A stretch of DNA of 64,000 nucleotides from Deltaproteobacteria bacterium (lineage in GTDB: Bacteria; Desulfobacterota; Syntrophia; Syntrophales; JACQWR01), in contig JACQWR010000006.1 of assembly GCA_016209105.1 (NCBI GenBank), forward strand, positions 1-64,000, read 5' to 3'. Positions 34,480-43,625 of the stretch are shown piece after piece. Made by a program: the position numbers and the translations under genes. Positions within the stretch are counted from its first letter, which is position 1; every line of letters begins with the position of its first letter. The notes beneath the pieces were generated by a model. That model ran no database searches. It saw only the letters and a list, made by a program, of their open reading frames with translations, and was not told where the DNA came from.

Positions 34480-35295
34480 ATGAAAGTCGGATTTGCCCAG
34501 TTTGAGCCGGTTTTCGGAGATATCGGCAGGAACATTGAAAAGGCCGAGCAGCTTCTCGGAGGGACGGAGGCCGAACTCGTGGTTCTCCCCGAGTTGTTCA
34601 ACACGGGCTATGTCTTCACCTCTCGTGAGGAAGCCGTTGCCCTTTCCGAGAGCATACCGGGAGGAAAGACAACGGCAGCCCTCTCGAGGATTGCACGGGA
34701 AAAAGGCATCCACATCGTGGCCGGTCTGGCGGAGAGGGCCGGTGACAACATATACAACTCGGCGGTTCTGGTTTCACCGGCCGGACATCAGGGGACGTAC
34801 AGAAAGACACACCTTTTTAACGAGGAAACAATCTGGTTTACCTCCGGCGATCGGGGATTCCAGGTTTATGACATCGGAAATTGCAGAATCGGGATCATGA
34901 TCTGCTTCGACTGGTTTTTCCCCGAGTCCGCGCGCATCCTGGCGTTGAAGGGCGCCGATGTTATCTGCCACTGCGCGAATCTCGTATTGCCCTTCTGCCA
35001 GGACGGCATGGCCACCCGGTGTCTTGAAAACCATGTCTTTGCCGTAACCGCCAACAGAACCGGCACGGAAAAACAGGGGGGAAGAAACTGTCTGTTCACC
35101 GGAAGAAGCCAGGTCATGGGACCGGATGCCGATGTATTATACCGGGCCGGGAGCGACACGGAAGAGGTCGGTGTTGTGGATATTGATGTACTGGCGGCGA
35201 GGGACAAGAAGCTGAACCGCTACAATGATCTTTTCAAAGACAGACAGAGCGGTCTCTACGGTGATCTGCTGAAACCGTTTGCCGGCGGTCAGTGA
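34480..35295 (+). CDS. Nitrilase-superfamily carbon-nitrogen hydrolase
   Basis: 271 residues. The catalytic triad is visible as Glu38 (VLPELFNTGY), Lys109 (YRKTHLF) and Cys142 (MICFDWFFPE). These enzymes hydrolyse amides, carbamoyl groups or nitriles to acids plus ammonia. YRKTHLFNEE and the WFFPES sequence are typical of amidase branches rather than true nitrilases, but the substrate is not resolved. Start ATG at 34480 was preferred over 34459, with GGGGGGAG and GAGG upstream. Its position after tctC suggests that it could act on an imported or metabolised amide. Confidence 0.88.
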   Translation: MKVGFAQFEPVFGDIGRNIEKAEQLLGGTEAELVVLPELFNTGYVFTSREEAVALSESIPGGKTTAALSRIAREKGIHIVAGLAERAGDNIYNSAVLVSPAGHQGTYRKTHLFNEETIWFTSGDRGFQVYDIGNCRIGIMICFDWFFPESARILALKGADVICHCANLVLPFCQDGMATRCLENHVFAVTANRTGTEKQGGRNCLFTGRSQVMGPDADVLYRAGSDTEEVGVVDIDVLAARDKKLNRYNDLFKDRQSGLYGDLLKPFAGGQ

Positions 35296-35385
35296 TATGG
35301 GTCTGTTCCGCGGGGTGATATCGAGGCTGGGCGGGAATTTTTCACTTGAAAAAGGATATCCTTTGGGGTATAGGTGCCCCTCACC

Positions 35386-35460
35386 GGGCGGTTAACTCAG
35401 CGGGAGAGTGCTACCTTCACACGGTAGAAGTCACTGGTTCAAATCCAGTACCGCCTACCA
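35386..35460 (+). tRNA. tRNA-Val (anticodon CAC)
   Basis: A 75-nt cloverleaf with encoded CCA: acceptor GGGCGGT/ACCGCCT (first pair G-U), D arm ACTC..GAGT, anticodon stem CTACC/GGTAG with loop TTCACAC, and T arm ACTGG-TTCAAAT-CCAGT. It reads GTG codons. Confidence 0.93.
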
Positions 35461-35468
35461 TGAAAATC

Positions 35469-35502
35469 AGGGGGTTGCGGGAACAGCCGGAATCCCCTTT
35501 TT
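35469..35502 (+). terminator. Likely terminator of tRNA-Val
   Basis: GGGG and CCCC bracket an inner CGG/CCG stem, and TTTTT follows immediately, a few bases after the tRNA CCA end. The stem is imperfect. Confidence 0.5.
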
Positions 35503-35517
35503 ACGTTCTGTTACCAT

Positions 35518-35550
35518 CCCCGCGGTTTGCCGCGGAGGAAGCGAGTGAAT
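35518..35550. repeat. REP-like palindrome copy (partial)
   Basis: CCCCGCGGTTTGCCGCGGAGG with the GCGAG tail of the family. The outer arms are degraded. It lies between the tRNA terminator and the 3' end of kdsD. Confidence 0.55.
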
Positions 35551-35591
35551 GCTTACCAGGAGGATTCCTCAACCAACACTATTCCTTCAGG

Positions 35592-36587
35592 TTACCGTTC
35601 GGGAAGCGAGATCTTCAAGGTTCCACCTCTGCCCAGTATGTCGTGCAGGTGCACGTATCCCTTTAGTTTCAGCTTATCATTTACGACGGCGAGGGTGGTG
35701 ATTTCATTTTCCTGCATGAACTCGATCGTCCGGGCCAGAGAGGTATTTTCATCAATCGTTTTTGGCGATCTCGTCATCAGTTCGTCAATGGTTTTGTTTT
35801 TGAAATCCTGACCCTTGCGAACAAGACGCCTGACATCCCCGTCGGTCAATATTCCCACCAGGTGTTTTTTCCCGTCGGTAACAAGGACAAACCCCCTGTT
35901 CTTTTCATCCATTTCTTTGATGGCGGCGAGGGACGGTATTCCGGCCTGGACTATCGGTATCAGCGTTCCCGTGATCATGACATCTTTTACCGTGGCCCTC
36001 AGCCTCAATCCCAGATTGCCGCCGGGATGAAACTGGTAAAAATCGCTTTCCCGGAAATTCTTTTTTTTGATAAGGGCGACGGCAAGGGCGTCTCCCATAA
36101 CCAGGGCTGCGGTGGTGCTCGATGTGGGCGCCAGTCCGAAAGGACACGCTTCCTTTTCCACCCCCACGTCAATTACTACGTCGCAGGAGTGGGACAGGGT
36201 TGAGGAGAGATTCCCCGTAAGGGCAATAATGGGTGTGCCGAGGTGGCGGATGGCGCTGATGATCAGGTTGAGTTCGTTTGTCTCACCGCTGTTGGAAATA
36301 GCAATGACGACATCTTCCTTGGTGACGATTCCCAGGTCGCCGTGTATCCCCTCTACCGGGTGAAGAAAGAGGGCCTGCGTGCCAGTACTGGTAAGGGTTG
36401 CCACGATTTTTTTCCCGATCAGTCCGGATTTCCCGATGCCGGTAACGATGACCCTTCCTTTGGACCGGGAGATGATGTCCACGGATTTGGCAAAGCCGCT
36501 GCCGATCCTGTCTCTGAGACGTAAAATACTTTCCGCTTCTATTTTCAGTACTTCACGCGCTTCTCGTATCGCCTGATTCCTTTTCAT
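35592..36587 (-). CDS. kdsD: D-arabinose 5-phosphate isomerase (KdsD/KpsF)
   Basis: 331 residues: a SIS domain (about 35-170; VTGIGKSGLIGKKIVATLTS and ISNSGETNELN) followed by two CBS domains (about 205-325; TDGDVRRLV). It isomerises ribulose 5-phosphate to arabinose 5-phosphate, the first step to the KDO sugar of lipopolysaccharide or capsule. Only one copy is in the window, so KdsD or KpsF cannot be told apart. It is divergent from lpxH, another lipid A/LPS gene, about 240 bp away, supporting an outer-membrane role. Confidence 0.93.
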   Translation of the reverse strand: MKRNQAIREAREVLKIEAESILRLRDRIGSGFAKSVDIISRSKGRVIVTGIGKSGLIGKKIVATLTSTGTQALFLHPVEGIHGDLGIVTKEDVVIAISNSGETNELNLIISAIRHLGTPIIALTGNLSSTLSHSCDVVIDVGVEKEACPFGLAPTSSTTAALVMGDALAVALIKKKNFRESDFYQFHPGGNLGLRLRATVKDVMITGTLIPIVQAGIPSLAAIKEMDEKNRGFVLVTDGKKHLVGILTDGDVRRLVRKGQDFKNKTIDELMTRSPKTIDENTSLARTIEFMQENEITTLAVVNDKLKLKGYVHLHDILGRGGTLKISLPER

Positions 36588-36829
36588 CTGGTCATGCCTT
36601 TTTTCCGTTGTTCATCCCTGTTCATTTTCTGCTCCTTTTCCCGAAGGAGGGAAAAAACCCTGTTCGGCGGCCAAGCTACCAGAAAACAGTATCCCTGACA
36701 AGGAGGTTTTTCTCCGGCTGCACCGGGGGTTACTGTCGGGGATGCAATTTTGACTTTTTCTGCGTCGTCATTTGTGTTAGTAAGGCGACGATTGCTATTT
36801 TTGTAAGCTGAACCGAGCTGGGGGGGAAA

Positions 36830-37594
36830 ATGAGGGCAATATTTCTATCGGACATTCACCTGCGGAGCAGGAGAGACAGGGGGTATGAAGACCTCATGAA
36901 TTTCTTGGGGCTCATCAGCGGTGAACGGGTTGATAGTGCAGGGACTGTTTCCTCCCAACGGTTGGTCGTTGATTGCCTTTTTATCGCAGGCGATTTTTTT
37001 GATTTCTGGTTTTGCAAAAAGGATCATGTATATCCTGAATTTCTCGAAGTGATTGAGAGGCTTGTAGCGATTCAGGCGGCAGGCGTGCAGGTTAACCTCT
37101 GCGAGGGGAATCACGATTTTTATCTAGGGGATTATTTTTCAAAGTCACTGGGGATGAACGTTTTTACGGATTGGGCGGTGCTGAATCTGGATGATCAGAA
37201 AGTACTCCTTTCCCACGGAGACACTATTGATAGGAAGAACAGAAAATATCTCCTCTTGAGAAAGGTATTGAGGAGCAGTCTTTTCTATCGTCTGCAACGC
37301 AGGCTGCCGCTTTCCCTCCTCTGGAAACTGGCGCGGATCAGTTCCCGCATGAGTAAGGAGCTTACGATTGCTTCCCAGGAGGCGCTGGTAGGGAAAATGC
37401 AGGCCTTTTCGTTGGAGAAGTTGCAGGACGGTTTTGATGCCGTGATCCTCGGTCATTGCCACAGACCGCTGCTGAGAGCATACGCAATGGGAGGCCGGAA
37501 TAAGATTTTTGCTACTCTCGGCGATTGGGGTGAGCATCATTCCTATCTCTATTATCAAGACGGCCATTTTGCGCTTTCGTCCTACCGTCCCTAA
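36830..37594 (+). CDS. lpxH: UDP-2,3-diacylglucosamine diphosphatase (LpxH-like)
   Basis: 254 residues of the calcineurin-like phosphoesterase fold, with all metal motifs: Asp8-x-His10 (LSDIHLRS), GDFFDFW, GNHDFYLGD, LSHGDTID and GHCHRP. LpxH hydrolyses UDP-2,3-diacylglucosamine to lipid X and UMP in lipid A synthesis. GDFFDFW and the basic helical insert (residues about 140-175) are typical of LpxH. ATG follows GGGGGGGAAA. An LpxH2-type or other phosphoesterase role is possible, but the genomic setting favours lipid A. Confidence 0.85.
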   Translation: MRAIFLSDIHLRSRRDRGYEDLMNFLGLISGERVDSAGTVSSQRLVVDCLFIAGDFFDFWFCKKDHVYPEFLEVIERLVAIQAAGVQVNLCEGNHDFYLGDYFSKSLGMNVFTDWAVLNLDDQKVLLSHGDTIDRKNRKYLLLRKVLRSSLFYRLQRRLPLSLLWKLARISSRMSKELTIASQEALVGKMQAFSLEKLQDGFDAVILGHCHRPLLRAYAMGGRNKIFATLGDWGEHHSYLYYQDGHFALSSYRP

Positions 37595-37679
37595 TCTTCC
37601 TGCATTTGCAAAGCGGAGAAAAACTGGACAGATTCGCGCGGATGTGGTAGGCAGAAAGTCGTTTCCGAGGGGTGAGGCA

Positions 37680-38537
37680 TTGAATTTCGGGGGGATAGGA
37701 CAGGAGCATGCTGAATTTGCGAAGGCTTCCTTCGTGGTGGTGCCTGTCCCCTATGATCTTACCTCCACCTATCAGTCCGGATCACGGCGGGGACCGGGGG
37801 CAATCCTGGAAGCTTCCGGCAATATGGAGCTCTACGACGAGGAACTGGGCAGGGAAATTTACCTGGCCGGGATTCATACCATGCCCGGCGTGGAAGCGGA
37901 TGCACGAGGCCCGGCGGAAATGACCGCAACCGTGTGTAAAACGGTCGCGGGCGTTATTGCGTATGATAAAATACCCGTGATTCTGGGAGGGGAGCACAGT
38001 ATATCATTGGGGGCCGTGCAGGCCATGAAGGAGAAATATCCCGGCCTGTCGGTACTGCAGCTTGATGCCCATGCCGACATGCGGGATTCTTATCAGGGCA
38101 GCCCGTACAGTCATGCATCCGTGGCCCGAAGGATATCGGAACTATGCCCTGTCGTCCAGGCCGGGATCAGAAGCATGAGCGTGGAGGAAGCCTCTTTTCT
38201 GAAGGCCAGCTCTGTGAAGACCTTTTCCGCTGATTTTATCGCCGAAGAGGCCGAGTGGCGGAGCGAAATCTGCGGAACGCTCAAGGGAGACGTCTATTTG
38301 ACGATTGATCTCGACGTCCTTGATCCCGCCATCATGCCCTCAACCGGGACGCCCGAGCCGGGTGGCATTTCCTGGAGGGATATGTTGCGGCTTATCAGGG
38401 GGGTTGCCGAGCGATGCCGGATAAGGGGATTTGACGTTGTTGAGCTTGCGCCCATACCGGGGATGGTCGCCCCTGATTTCCTGGCGGCGAAACTGATCTA
38501 CCGCATTATGGGTTATCTGACAGAGGGAACAAACTAA
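37680..38537 (+). CDS. speB: Agmatinase (arginase/ureohydrolase family)
   Basis: 285 residues from a TTG at 37680 preceded by GAGGGGTGAGGCA; a longer frame begins inside lpxH and has no family similarity. The binuclear manganese site is visible: GGEHSISLGA, LDAHADMRDSY, and TIDLDVLDPAIMP. These enzymes hydrolyse agmatine to putrescine and urea. The next gene encodes a pyruvoyl arginine decarboxylase, which makes agmatine, so agmatinase is strongly preferred over arginase or guanidinobutyrase. Confidence 0.9.
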   Translation: MNFGGIGQEHAEFAKASFVVVPVPYDLTSTYQSGSRRGPGAILEASGNMELYDEELGREIYLAGIHTMPGVEADARGPAEMTATVCKTVAGVIAYDKIPVILGGEHSISLGAVQAMKEKYPGLSVLQLDAHADMRDSYQGSPYSHASVARRISELCPVVQAGIRSMSVEEASFLKASSVKTFSADFIAEEAEWRSEICGTLKGDVYLTIDLDVLDPAIMPSTGTPEPGGISWRDMLRLIRGVAERCRIRGFDVVELAPIPGMVAPDFLAAKLIYRIMGYLTEGTN

Positions 38538-38671
38538 ACGCTCGGTTTACGACTCACGCAGACGGCGCGGGTGATGATAGATGATGAGGGCGTGAGAAGC
38601 GCTGGTACGGTCCGCCCGGTCGCAGGGAATAAGGATAACGGTAAAAAATAACAGATAAAAGGAGAGGAACC

Positions 38672-39220
38672 TTGGCGGTATTTGTCCCCAAAATGATGTT
38701 TTTGACAAAGGGTGTGGGTTCTCATAAGGAGGAGTTGCACTCATTTGAACTGGCGTTGAGAGATTGCGGTATTGAAAAATTCAACCTGGTACAGGTCTCC
38801 AGTATCCTTCCTCCAAACTGCAAGGTAGTTTCCAAGACCAAGGGCTTAAGTCATTTGCGCCCCGGCTCCATAACATACTGCGTGCTTAGCCGTTGCTGCA
38901 GCAACGAGCCCAGGAGGCTTCTCTCCGCGTCGGTCGGGTTGGCCATACCGGCCGACAAGAACGCTTACGGATACATCAGCGAACACCACGCGTTCGGCCA
39001 GACGGAAAAGCAGACCGGGGAATACGCGGAAGACCTTGCCGCCGCTATGCTTGCCTCTACGCTCGGCATAGATTTTGATATTGATGAAAGCTGGGATGAG
39101 AAGAAGGAAATCTTCAAGATAAGCGGGAAAATAGTGAGCACGCGCAACATTACCCAATCCAGTATCGGGAAATACAACGGTCATACCACGGTCGTCGCCG
39201 CCGCCGTTTTTGTTTTTTAG
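38672..39220 (+). CDS. pdaD: Pyruvoyl-dependent arginine decarboxylase
   Basis: 182 residues from a TTG start after GGAGAGGAACC. The proenzyme cuts itself between two serines to form the pyruvoyl cofactor; here VSSILPP places Ser43-Ser44 exactly where Methanocaldococcus PdaD is cleaved. The C-terminal half carries the conserved GYISEHHAFGQTEKQTGEYA. It converts arginine to agmatine, the substrate of the agmatinase just upstream (134 bp), giving a two-gene putrescine route. This enzyme type is best known in archaea, chlamydiae and some anaerobic bacteria. Confidence 0.92.
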   Translation: MAVFVPKMMFLTKGVGSHKEELHSFELALRDCGIEKFNLVQVSSILPPNCKVVSKTKGLSHLRPGSITYCVLSRCCSNEPRRLLSASVGLAIPADKNAYGYISEHHAFGQTEKQTGEYAEDLAAAMLASTLGIDFDIDESWDEKKEIFKISGKIVSTRNITQSSIGKYNGHTTVVAAAVFVF

Positions 39221-39704
39221 CTCTCCTACAGTTAGGGGTGTTCTTTCCCTGCCCGTCGGGCAATCGTTCCCATCAACGCTGATGTCGGGGAAAATTTCAC
39301 GGGATGGGAATGGAGCTCGGGCGGCAAGAGTTATGCTCCGTTACCTTCTGCGCGGTACACAAGCACTCCGGTAGGAATTCTTTGAAGCTCTCCTTGAGCA
39401 AGCTGCGGAGAATCTTCGATTCCTAAGGAACATCATCGTTCATCATTCGCTCGCTTACCCCGCGGCAAGCCACGGGGAATGCGCTCGCTGCCGAATTCGA
39501 GAACATCGTGAACCTCGGTTTTTTGATGCTCTTGTAAAAATGTCTCCAAAACGTTCGTTTTACAGCGGCTTCGCAAAAAGCGCCGGAAGCAGGGCGCGCG
39601 ATTGACCCTTTGCCCCGTGGGCAGGGCGCTTCAATTGTTACGGAGGCGTCAGGTTTTTACGTTGTGCGGTTTAAGCAGGGCGCAACAAGAGAAAGGCCAG
39701 GAAT
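39221..39704. other. Intergenic region with composite repeat
   Basis: 484 bp with no supported gene. The main feature is the composite repeat at 39387-39498. A weak hairpin GCCCGTCGGGC follows pdaD at about 39260 and may be its terminator. A small inverted repeat AAAACG/CGTTTT lies near 39550. The promoter of the downstream kinase was not recognised. Confidence 0.5.
39387..39498. repeat. Composite repeat, uninterrupted copy
   Basis: It has the same order of blocks as 2513-2700 (CCTTGAGCAAGCT, GATTCCTAA, TCGTTCATCATTCGCTCGC, then the REP-like palindrome CCCCGCGGCAAGCCACGGGG), but GATTCCTAA runs straight into GGAAC without the 78-bp element. Confidence 0.65.
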
Positions 39705-41987
39705 ATGTTTTGGAACTACCTGCGGACGTCGTATGCCTACGTGATTCCTCCGATTCTTGGTTTTCTCGTCCTGATGGTTCTGGCGCTGTTTTCCCTTCTG
39801 CGGGCCAGGAGGAATCCTACCAATGTTTTGTTTGCCGGGATCTGTTTTCTGGGGGCCATCATCAACGCCGACGTAGCGCTCGTTTCGCTCATTCCCGACA
39901 AGTCCCTGGCCCTTAGGGTGGACCGGTTCACCTATTTTTTCTTTGTCTTCAGCATACCGGTGTATATAGAGTTTGTTCATGCCTTTCTCGGAATCAGCGG
40001 GAGGAGGTGGCTTGAATATCTCGCCTACCTGTTCAGTCTGATTTTCCTTTTTTTCACTCCATCGCGGCTTTTCATCAGCGGTCTTCACACCTATGAGTTT
40101 GGAAATATTGCCAAGGCAGGGCCCGTATTCCATGCCTTCTCGGCGGTTGCCGCCTGCACCGTTTTTTATTGCCTGATCACCCTGCTGAAGGCGATCAGAA
40201 ACGCAAACGATAATCTCGAGAAGAACCGGATGCAGTATATTCTGGGAGGCATCGGGTGCAGCGCCTTTTTTATCTTCCTCAATGTCTTGCCCGTAAACGG
40301 GATCGGCGTTTACCCCATGAGCAATTTCAGTTTTATTCCCGCACTTTTCATTGCCTACGGCGTTCTCAAGTATGATCTTCTCGATATCGGCGCCGTGCTC
40401 AGGAAAGGCACGGTTTATTTCGTTCTCATCGTTATCCTTACGATTTTATACGTACTCATCATCTATTTCCTGAATGCCGTTTTTATGGGATCGGGGTACG
40501 GCGGCTCCGTGCTTGTTCCCTTTGCCCTGGCCCTGCTCATGGTGCTGCTCTTCAATCCTGCCCGGGAACGGGTGCAGGTTGTCATAGACCGCCTTTTTTT
40601 CCGGGGAAAGTACGACTATCAGAAACTTCTCCGGGACGTGAGCGGGAAGATGACGTCGCTGCTGAGATTTGATGATATCAAGAATCTGTTGCTCAGCTCC
40701 ATATCCGAGGCACTGCAGGTCAACCGTGTGTGCCTGCTGATTTACGGCGGGGAGATCGGCGCCGGGGGAGATCTTGATTCCGCTCAGGAAGGCGCGGAGC
40801 AGGGCCTGTCAGGCGGGGAGGATGCGCTGTTTTACGAATGCGTTGCCGGCGACGGGGAGGTAGTGGGCAAGAACGTATTCGGTCGCGTCCATCCTATTGT
40901 GGCCGTTCTCGAGACGACGGTTAAACCGCTGGTCCGAACCGCCGTTGTGGGTAAATTTCAGCCGGTGGAAGCGCGGGAAGCGATTATTCAGCTCTTTGAC
41001 CGTTTGCAGGCATCTCTGATCGTTCCTCTGATTTCCCGCGGGCGGCTGGCGGGCATTATAGCCCTGGGACAGAAGAAGTCCGGAGAATTATACGTGAATG
41101 AAGATATGGAGCTTCTCGTTACCATAGCAAACCAGAGCGTTATCGCCCTGGAAAATGCAAAGAGCTACCGGGAGATTGAGAAGCTGAACCTGGGGCTCGA
41201 GAGGCGGGTGGAGAAACGAACAGCCGCGCTGAGACGGGCGCTGGAAGAGAAGGAACAGGCGCAGCGGAAGCTTGTGCAGTCGGAGAGTCTTGCCGCTATT
41301 GGCCAACTGGTTGCCGGTGTGGCCCATGAGTTGAATAATCCGCTGGCCAGCGCCTCCAGCCTTATTCAGACGGGCGTGGAATCTATCGGCAAGTGGAATA
41401 CTGAGGATGCCCCACGGCGGGAAGTGATGGATGACCTCCGGTTTTCCCTGAAGGAATTGCGCCGGGCGGGAGACATCGTGAGAAGCCTGCTCGACCTGTC
41501 GCGCCAGAAACAGACCTACGTGGAACCGGTGCATATCAATCTGGCGATTGATGATGCCCTGCGGGTTTTATACAACCAGTACAAACATCTGCCGGTGGAA
41601 ATTGAAAAGAACTACGATGAAGCCCTGCCGGAGGTAGAAGGGAATTTTGCCAACCTGGGTCAGGTGTTCATCAATGTGATTAAGAATGCCCTGCAAACCT
41701 TGCCGGGAGGCAAGGGGAAGATCACCCTTGCCACCCGGTACCGGAAAGAAACGGACACCGTTATGATCGAATGCCGTGATACGGGAAAGGGGATCCCCGG
41801 CTGGCAATTGAAGGATATTTTCAAACCTTTTTTTACGACCAAGGCGACTGGTGAAGGGACGGGACTTGGACTCTACATATCCCATGAGATCGTCAAGCGA
41901 CATGAAGGGGATATCTCTGTGACGAGCGAGATGGGCAAGGGTTCCGTCTTCACGATAGAGCTGCCCTGTCGGAGGAGGGGACAATGA
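39705..41987 (+). CDS. Membrane sensor histidine kinase (7TM-GAF-HisKA-HATPase)
   Basis: 760 residues. About residues 1-285 form seven or more helices typical of N-terminal 7TM kinase sensors; a GAF-like region (about 305-490) contains QSVIALENAK at its end; a coiled coil with repeated Glu/Arg follows; the dimerisation domain has phosphorylated His in VAHELNNPLA (about 545); the ATPase shows DTGKGIPG and GEGTGLGLYIS. Its stop overlaps the ATG of the next gene by four bases, so that regulator-cyclase is its obvious partner. The signal is unknown. Confidence 0.9.
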   Translation: MFWNYLRTSYAYVIPPILGFLVLMVLALFSLLRARRNPTNVLFAGICFLGAIINADVALVSLIPDKSLALRVDRFTYFFFVFSIPVYIEFVHAFLGISGRRWLEYLAYLFSLIFLFFTPSRLFISGLHTYEFGNIAKAGPVFHAFSAVAACTVFYCLITLLKAIRNANDNLEKNRMQYILGGIGCSAFFIFLNVLPVNGIGVYPMSNFSFIPALFIAYGVLKYDLLDIGAVLRKGTVYFVLIVILTILYVLIIYFLNAVFMGSGYGGSVLVPFALALLMVLLFNPARERVQVVIDRLFFRGKYDYQKLLRDVSGKMTSLLRFDDIKNLLLSSISEALQVNRVCLLIYGGEIGAGGDLDSAQEGAEQGLSGGEDALFYECVAGDGEVVGKNVFGRVHPIVAVLETTVKPLVRTAVVGKFQPVEAREAIIQLFDRLQASLIVPLISRGRLAGIIALGQKKSGELYVNEDMELLVTIANQSVIALENAKSYREIEKLNLGLERRVEKRTAALRRALEEKEQAQRKLVQSESLAAIGQLVAGVAHELNNPLASASSLIQTGVESIGKWNTEDAPRREVMDDLRFSLKELRRAGDIVRSLLDLSRQKQTYVEPVHINLAIDDALRVLYNQYKHLPVEIEKNYDEALPEVEGNFANLGQVFINVIKNALQTLPGGKGKITLATRYRKETDTVMIECRDTGKGIPGWQLKDIFKPFFTTKATGEGTGLGLYISHEIVKRHEGDISVTSEMGKGSVFTIELPCRRRGQ

Positions 41988-42979
41988 TCGGCCTCATGGT
42001 TGTTGATGATGAAGAGGGCGTCAGAAGATCGCTCCGGAAAGTGCTGGAGAAGGATGATTACCGTATTCTTCTGGCGGAAAACGGGGAACAGGCGATCCGA
42101 ATCGTCCGGGATGACGGTCGGAACATTGAGACGGTGATCTCCGATTATAAGATGCCCGGCATTGACGGCCTGGAAACGCTCACGGAGATAGGCAGGATCA
42201 ATCCCGAGATCACCCGGATCATGCTCACGGGCTATGCCACCATGGAGAGCGCCATTGAGGCGGTTAATGCCGGCATTGACGGATTCCTCACCAAGCCTTT
42301 TGAAAATACCGAGTTGAGGGCCAAGGTAAAAGAATATAACATCAAGAAGCGGTTAAAACAGTTTGTGTCGGAACAGGTCTTCCGCGAACTGCAAAAAGTG
42401 GGGAAACGCATCATCCCCCGGAAGCAGAACGTTACCGTCCTGTTCACCGATATCCGCGGCTTTGCGAAAATAGCGGAACAGATAAGCCCGGCGGAGCTTG
42501 CGGAACTGCTCAACGCACGCTATTTTTCACCGCTCGACGATATTATTTTCCAGTATGACGGGACGCTGGACAAGCATATCGGCGACAGCATCATGGGCGT
42601 ATTCGGCGCGCCCATAACCGGCGCGGATGACGCAGCGCGTGCGGTGCTCTCCGCTCTCGCGATGAGGGAGAAAATGGCCGCCGTAAACGAGGCGCTTTCC
42701 GGTGCGGCGCACCGCATTAACATCGGCATCGGCGTCAGTACGGGCGAGGTTATGGCCGGGATATTCGGTTCTTCCCGAAAGAAGGAATATACGGTTCTCG
42801 GACCCCCGGTAAACCTGGCGGCGAGACTGGAACGCCTCGCCGGAGGCAATCAGATACTTATCTGCAATGAAACGTACCGTCAGGTAAAAGACCTTGTCCG
42901 CGCCGAGAAGATGGAGCACGGCGCAATAAAGGGCATCGAAAGGAACCTCGACATCTACAACGTTACGGACAGGATATAG
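41984..42979 (+). CDS. Response regulator fused to class III adenylate cyclase
   Basis: 331 residues: a receiver domain (about 1-120; VVDDEEG, phospho-acceptor in ISDYKMPGIDG, MLTGYAT, TKPF) followed by a class III nucleotide cyclase domain (about 145-325). The two metal Asp residues are in LFTDIRGF and HIGDSIM, the adenine-selecting Lys precedes in LDKHIGD, and VLGPPVNLAARL carries the transition-state Asn/Arg. This predicts cAMP synthesis controlled by phosphorylation from the adjacent kinase. Phosphorelay-to-cAMP coupling is inferred from fusion and overlap. Confidence 0.92.
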   Translation: MIGLMVVDDEEGVRRSLRKVLEKDDYRILLAENGEQAIRIVRDDGRNIETVISDYKMPGIDGLETLTEIGRINPEITRIMLTGYATMESAIEAVNAGIDGFLTKPFENTELRAKVKEYNIKKRLKQFVSEQVFRELQKVGKRIIPRKQNVTVLFTDIRGFAKIAEQISPAELAELLNARYFSPLDDIIFQYDGTLDKHIGDSIMGVFGAPITGADDAARAVLSALAMREKMAAVNEALSGAAHRINIGIGVSTGEVMAGIFGSSRKKEYTVLGPPVNLAARLERLAGGNQILICNETYRQVKDLVRAEKMEHGAIKGIERNLDIYNVTDRI

Positions 42980-43053
42980 AAAAACACCTTGACAGGTTTT
43001 CGGGCGTGGTTTATACACTCCACTTCAATAGTGATAAGGGCAACAGGCAATGA

Positions 43054-43130
<77 letters not shown>

Positions 43131-43139
43131 AATAAATCA

Positions 43140-43165
43140 GGGGCGTTAAGCCCCTTTTCTTTTTC
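43140..43165 (+). terminator. Rho-independent terminator of tRNA-fMet
   Basis: GGGGC-GTTAA-GCCCC followed by TTTTCTTTTT, starting 9 bp after the tRNA. Confidence 0.8.
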
Positions 43166-43255
43166 CTAAGGGGGTTGAGCATCATGCTTAAACCCCCGTG
43201 CCTTGTTTCCCGATTTCCGATCCGCTGATGTCGAAGGATTATCTGAAACAGGAAA

Positions 43256-43528
43256 TCACCCCGGTGCGCCGGCAGTATGCCTCATCCCGGCTGTTTTTTG
43301 CTTTCCGCGGGAATGGAGGATAATGGTGCCGTCGTCCGCCAGAATTGCCATGGGATCAACCAGCAGGACGATCTCACAGGCCGGGCACTGGTAGTGCATG
43401 TGGCCGGAAAAAGGATTGTGTCCCAGATGCCTGAACATCTTTGCAGGTGAGACACCGCTGCTGAGTCCCCGCACCTCTATCTCGCCCTTGATCCCGCAGT
43501 TCGTGCATGCTATCGCCCGTGTCGGCAT
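43256..43528 (-). CDS. Small zinc-ribbon protein
   Basis: 90 residues with two CxxC knuckles, CTNC (Cys8, Cys11) and CPAC about 40 residues later, a likely zinc ribbon. The start is well supported by AGGAGGATGGT. No family was recognised; it may bind nucleic acid or a protein partner. It is followed by the tRNA-fMet terminator on the other strand and preceded by the bacterioferritin remnant. Confidence 0.7.
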   Translation of the reverse strand: MPTRAIACTNCGIKGEIEVRGLSSGVSPAKMFRHLGHNPFSGHMHYQCPACEIVLLVDPMAILADDGTIILHSRGKQKTAGMRHTAGAPG

Positions 43529-43625
43529 ACCATCCTCCTATCCCCAGTAAGTAACGCGTCTCCAAGTCGGTGTCGTCTTGAGCAGTCTCCGACCCCGTTT
43601 TCTCGCCCTTGCGGCGCTTCTTTTA

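Noticed and set aside
34681-35295. Labelling the hydrolase as a true nitrilase
   Set aside because: The Glu-Lys-Cys triad is shared by all branches; the sequence around Cys142 fits amidase-type members, so only the superfamily is claimed.
37509-37679. Upstream extension of the agmatinase frame into lpxH
   Set aside because: The extra 57 residues lack family similarity and overlap lpxH; the TTG at 37680 has a good ribosome site and gives the usual length.
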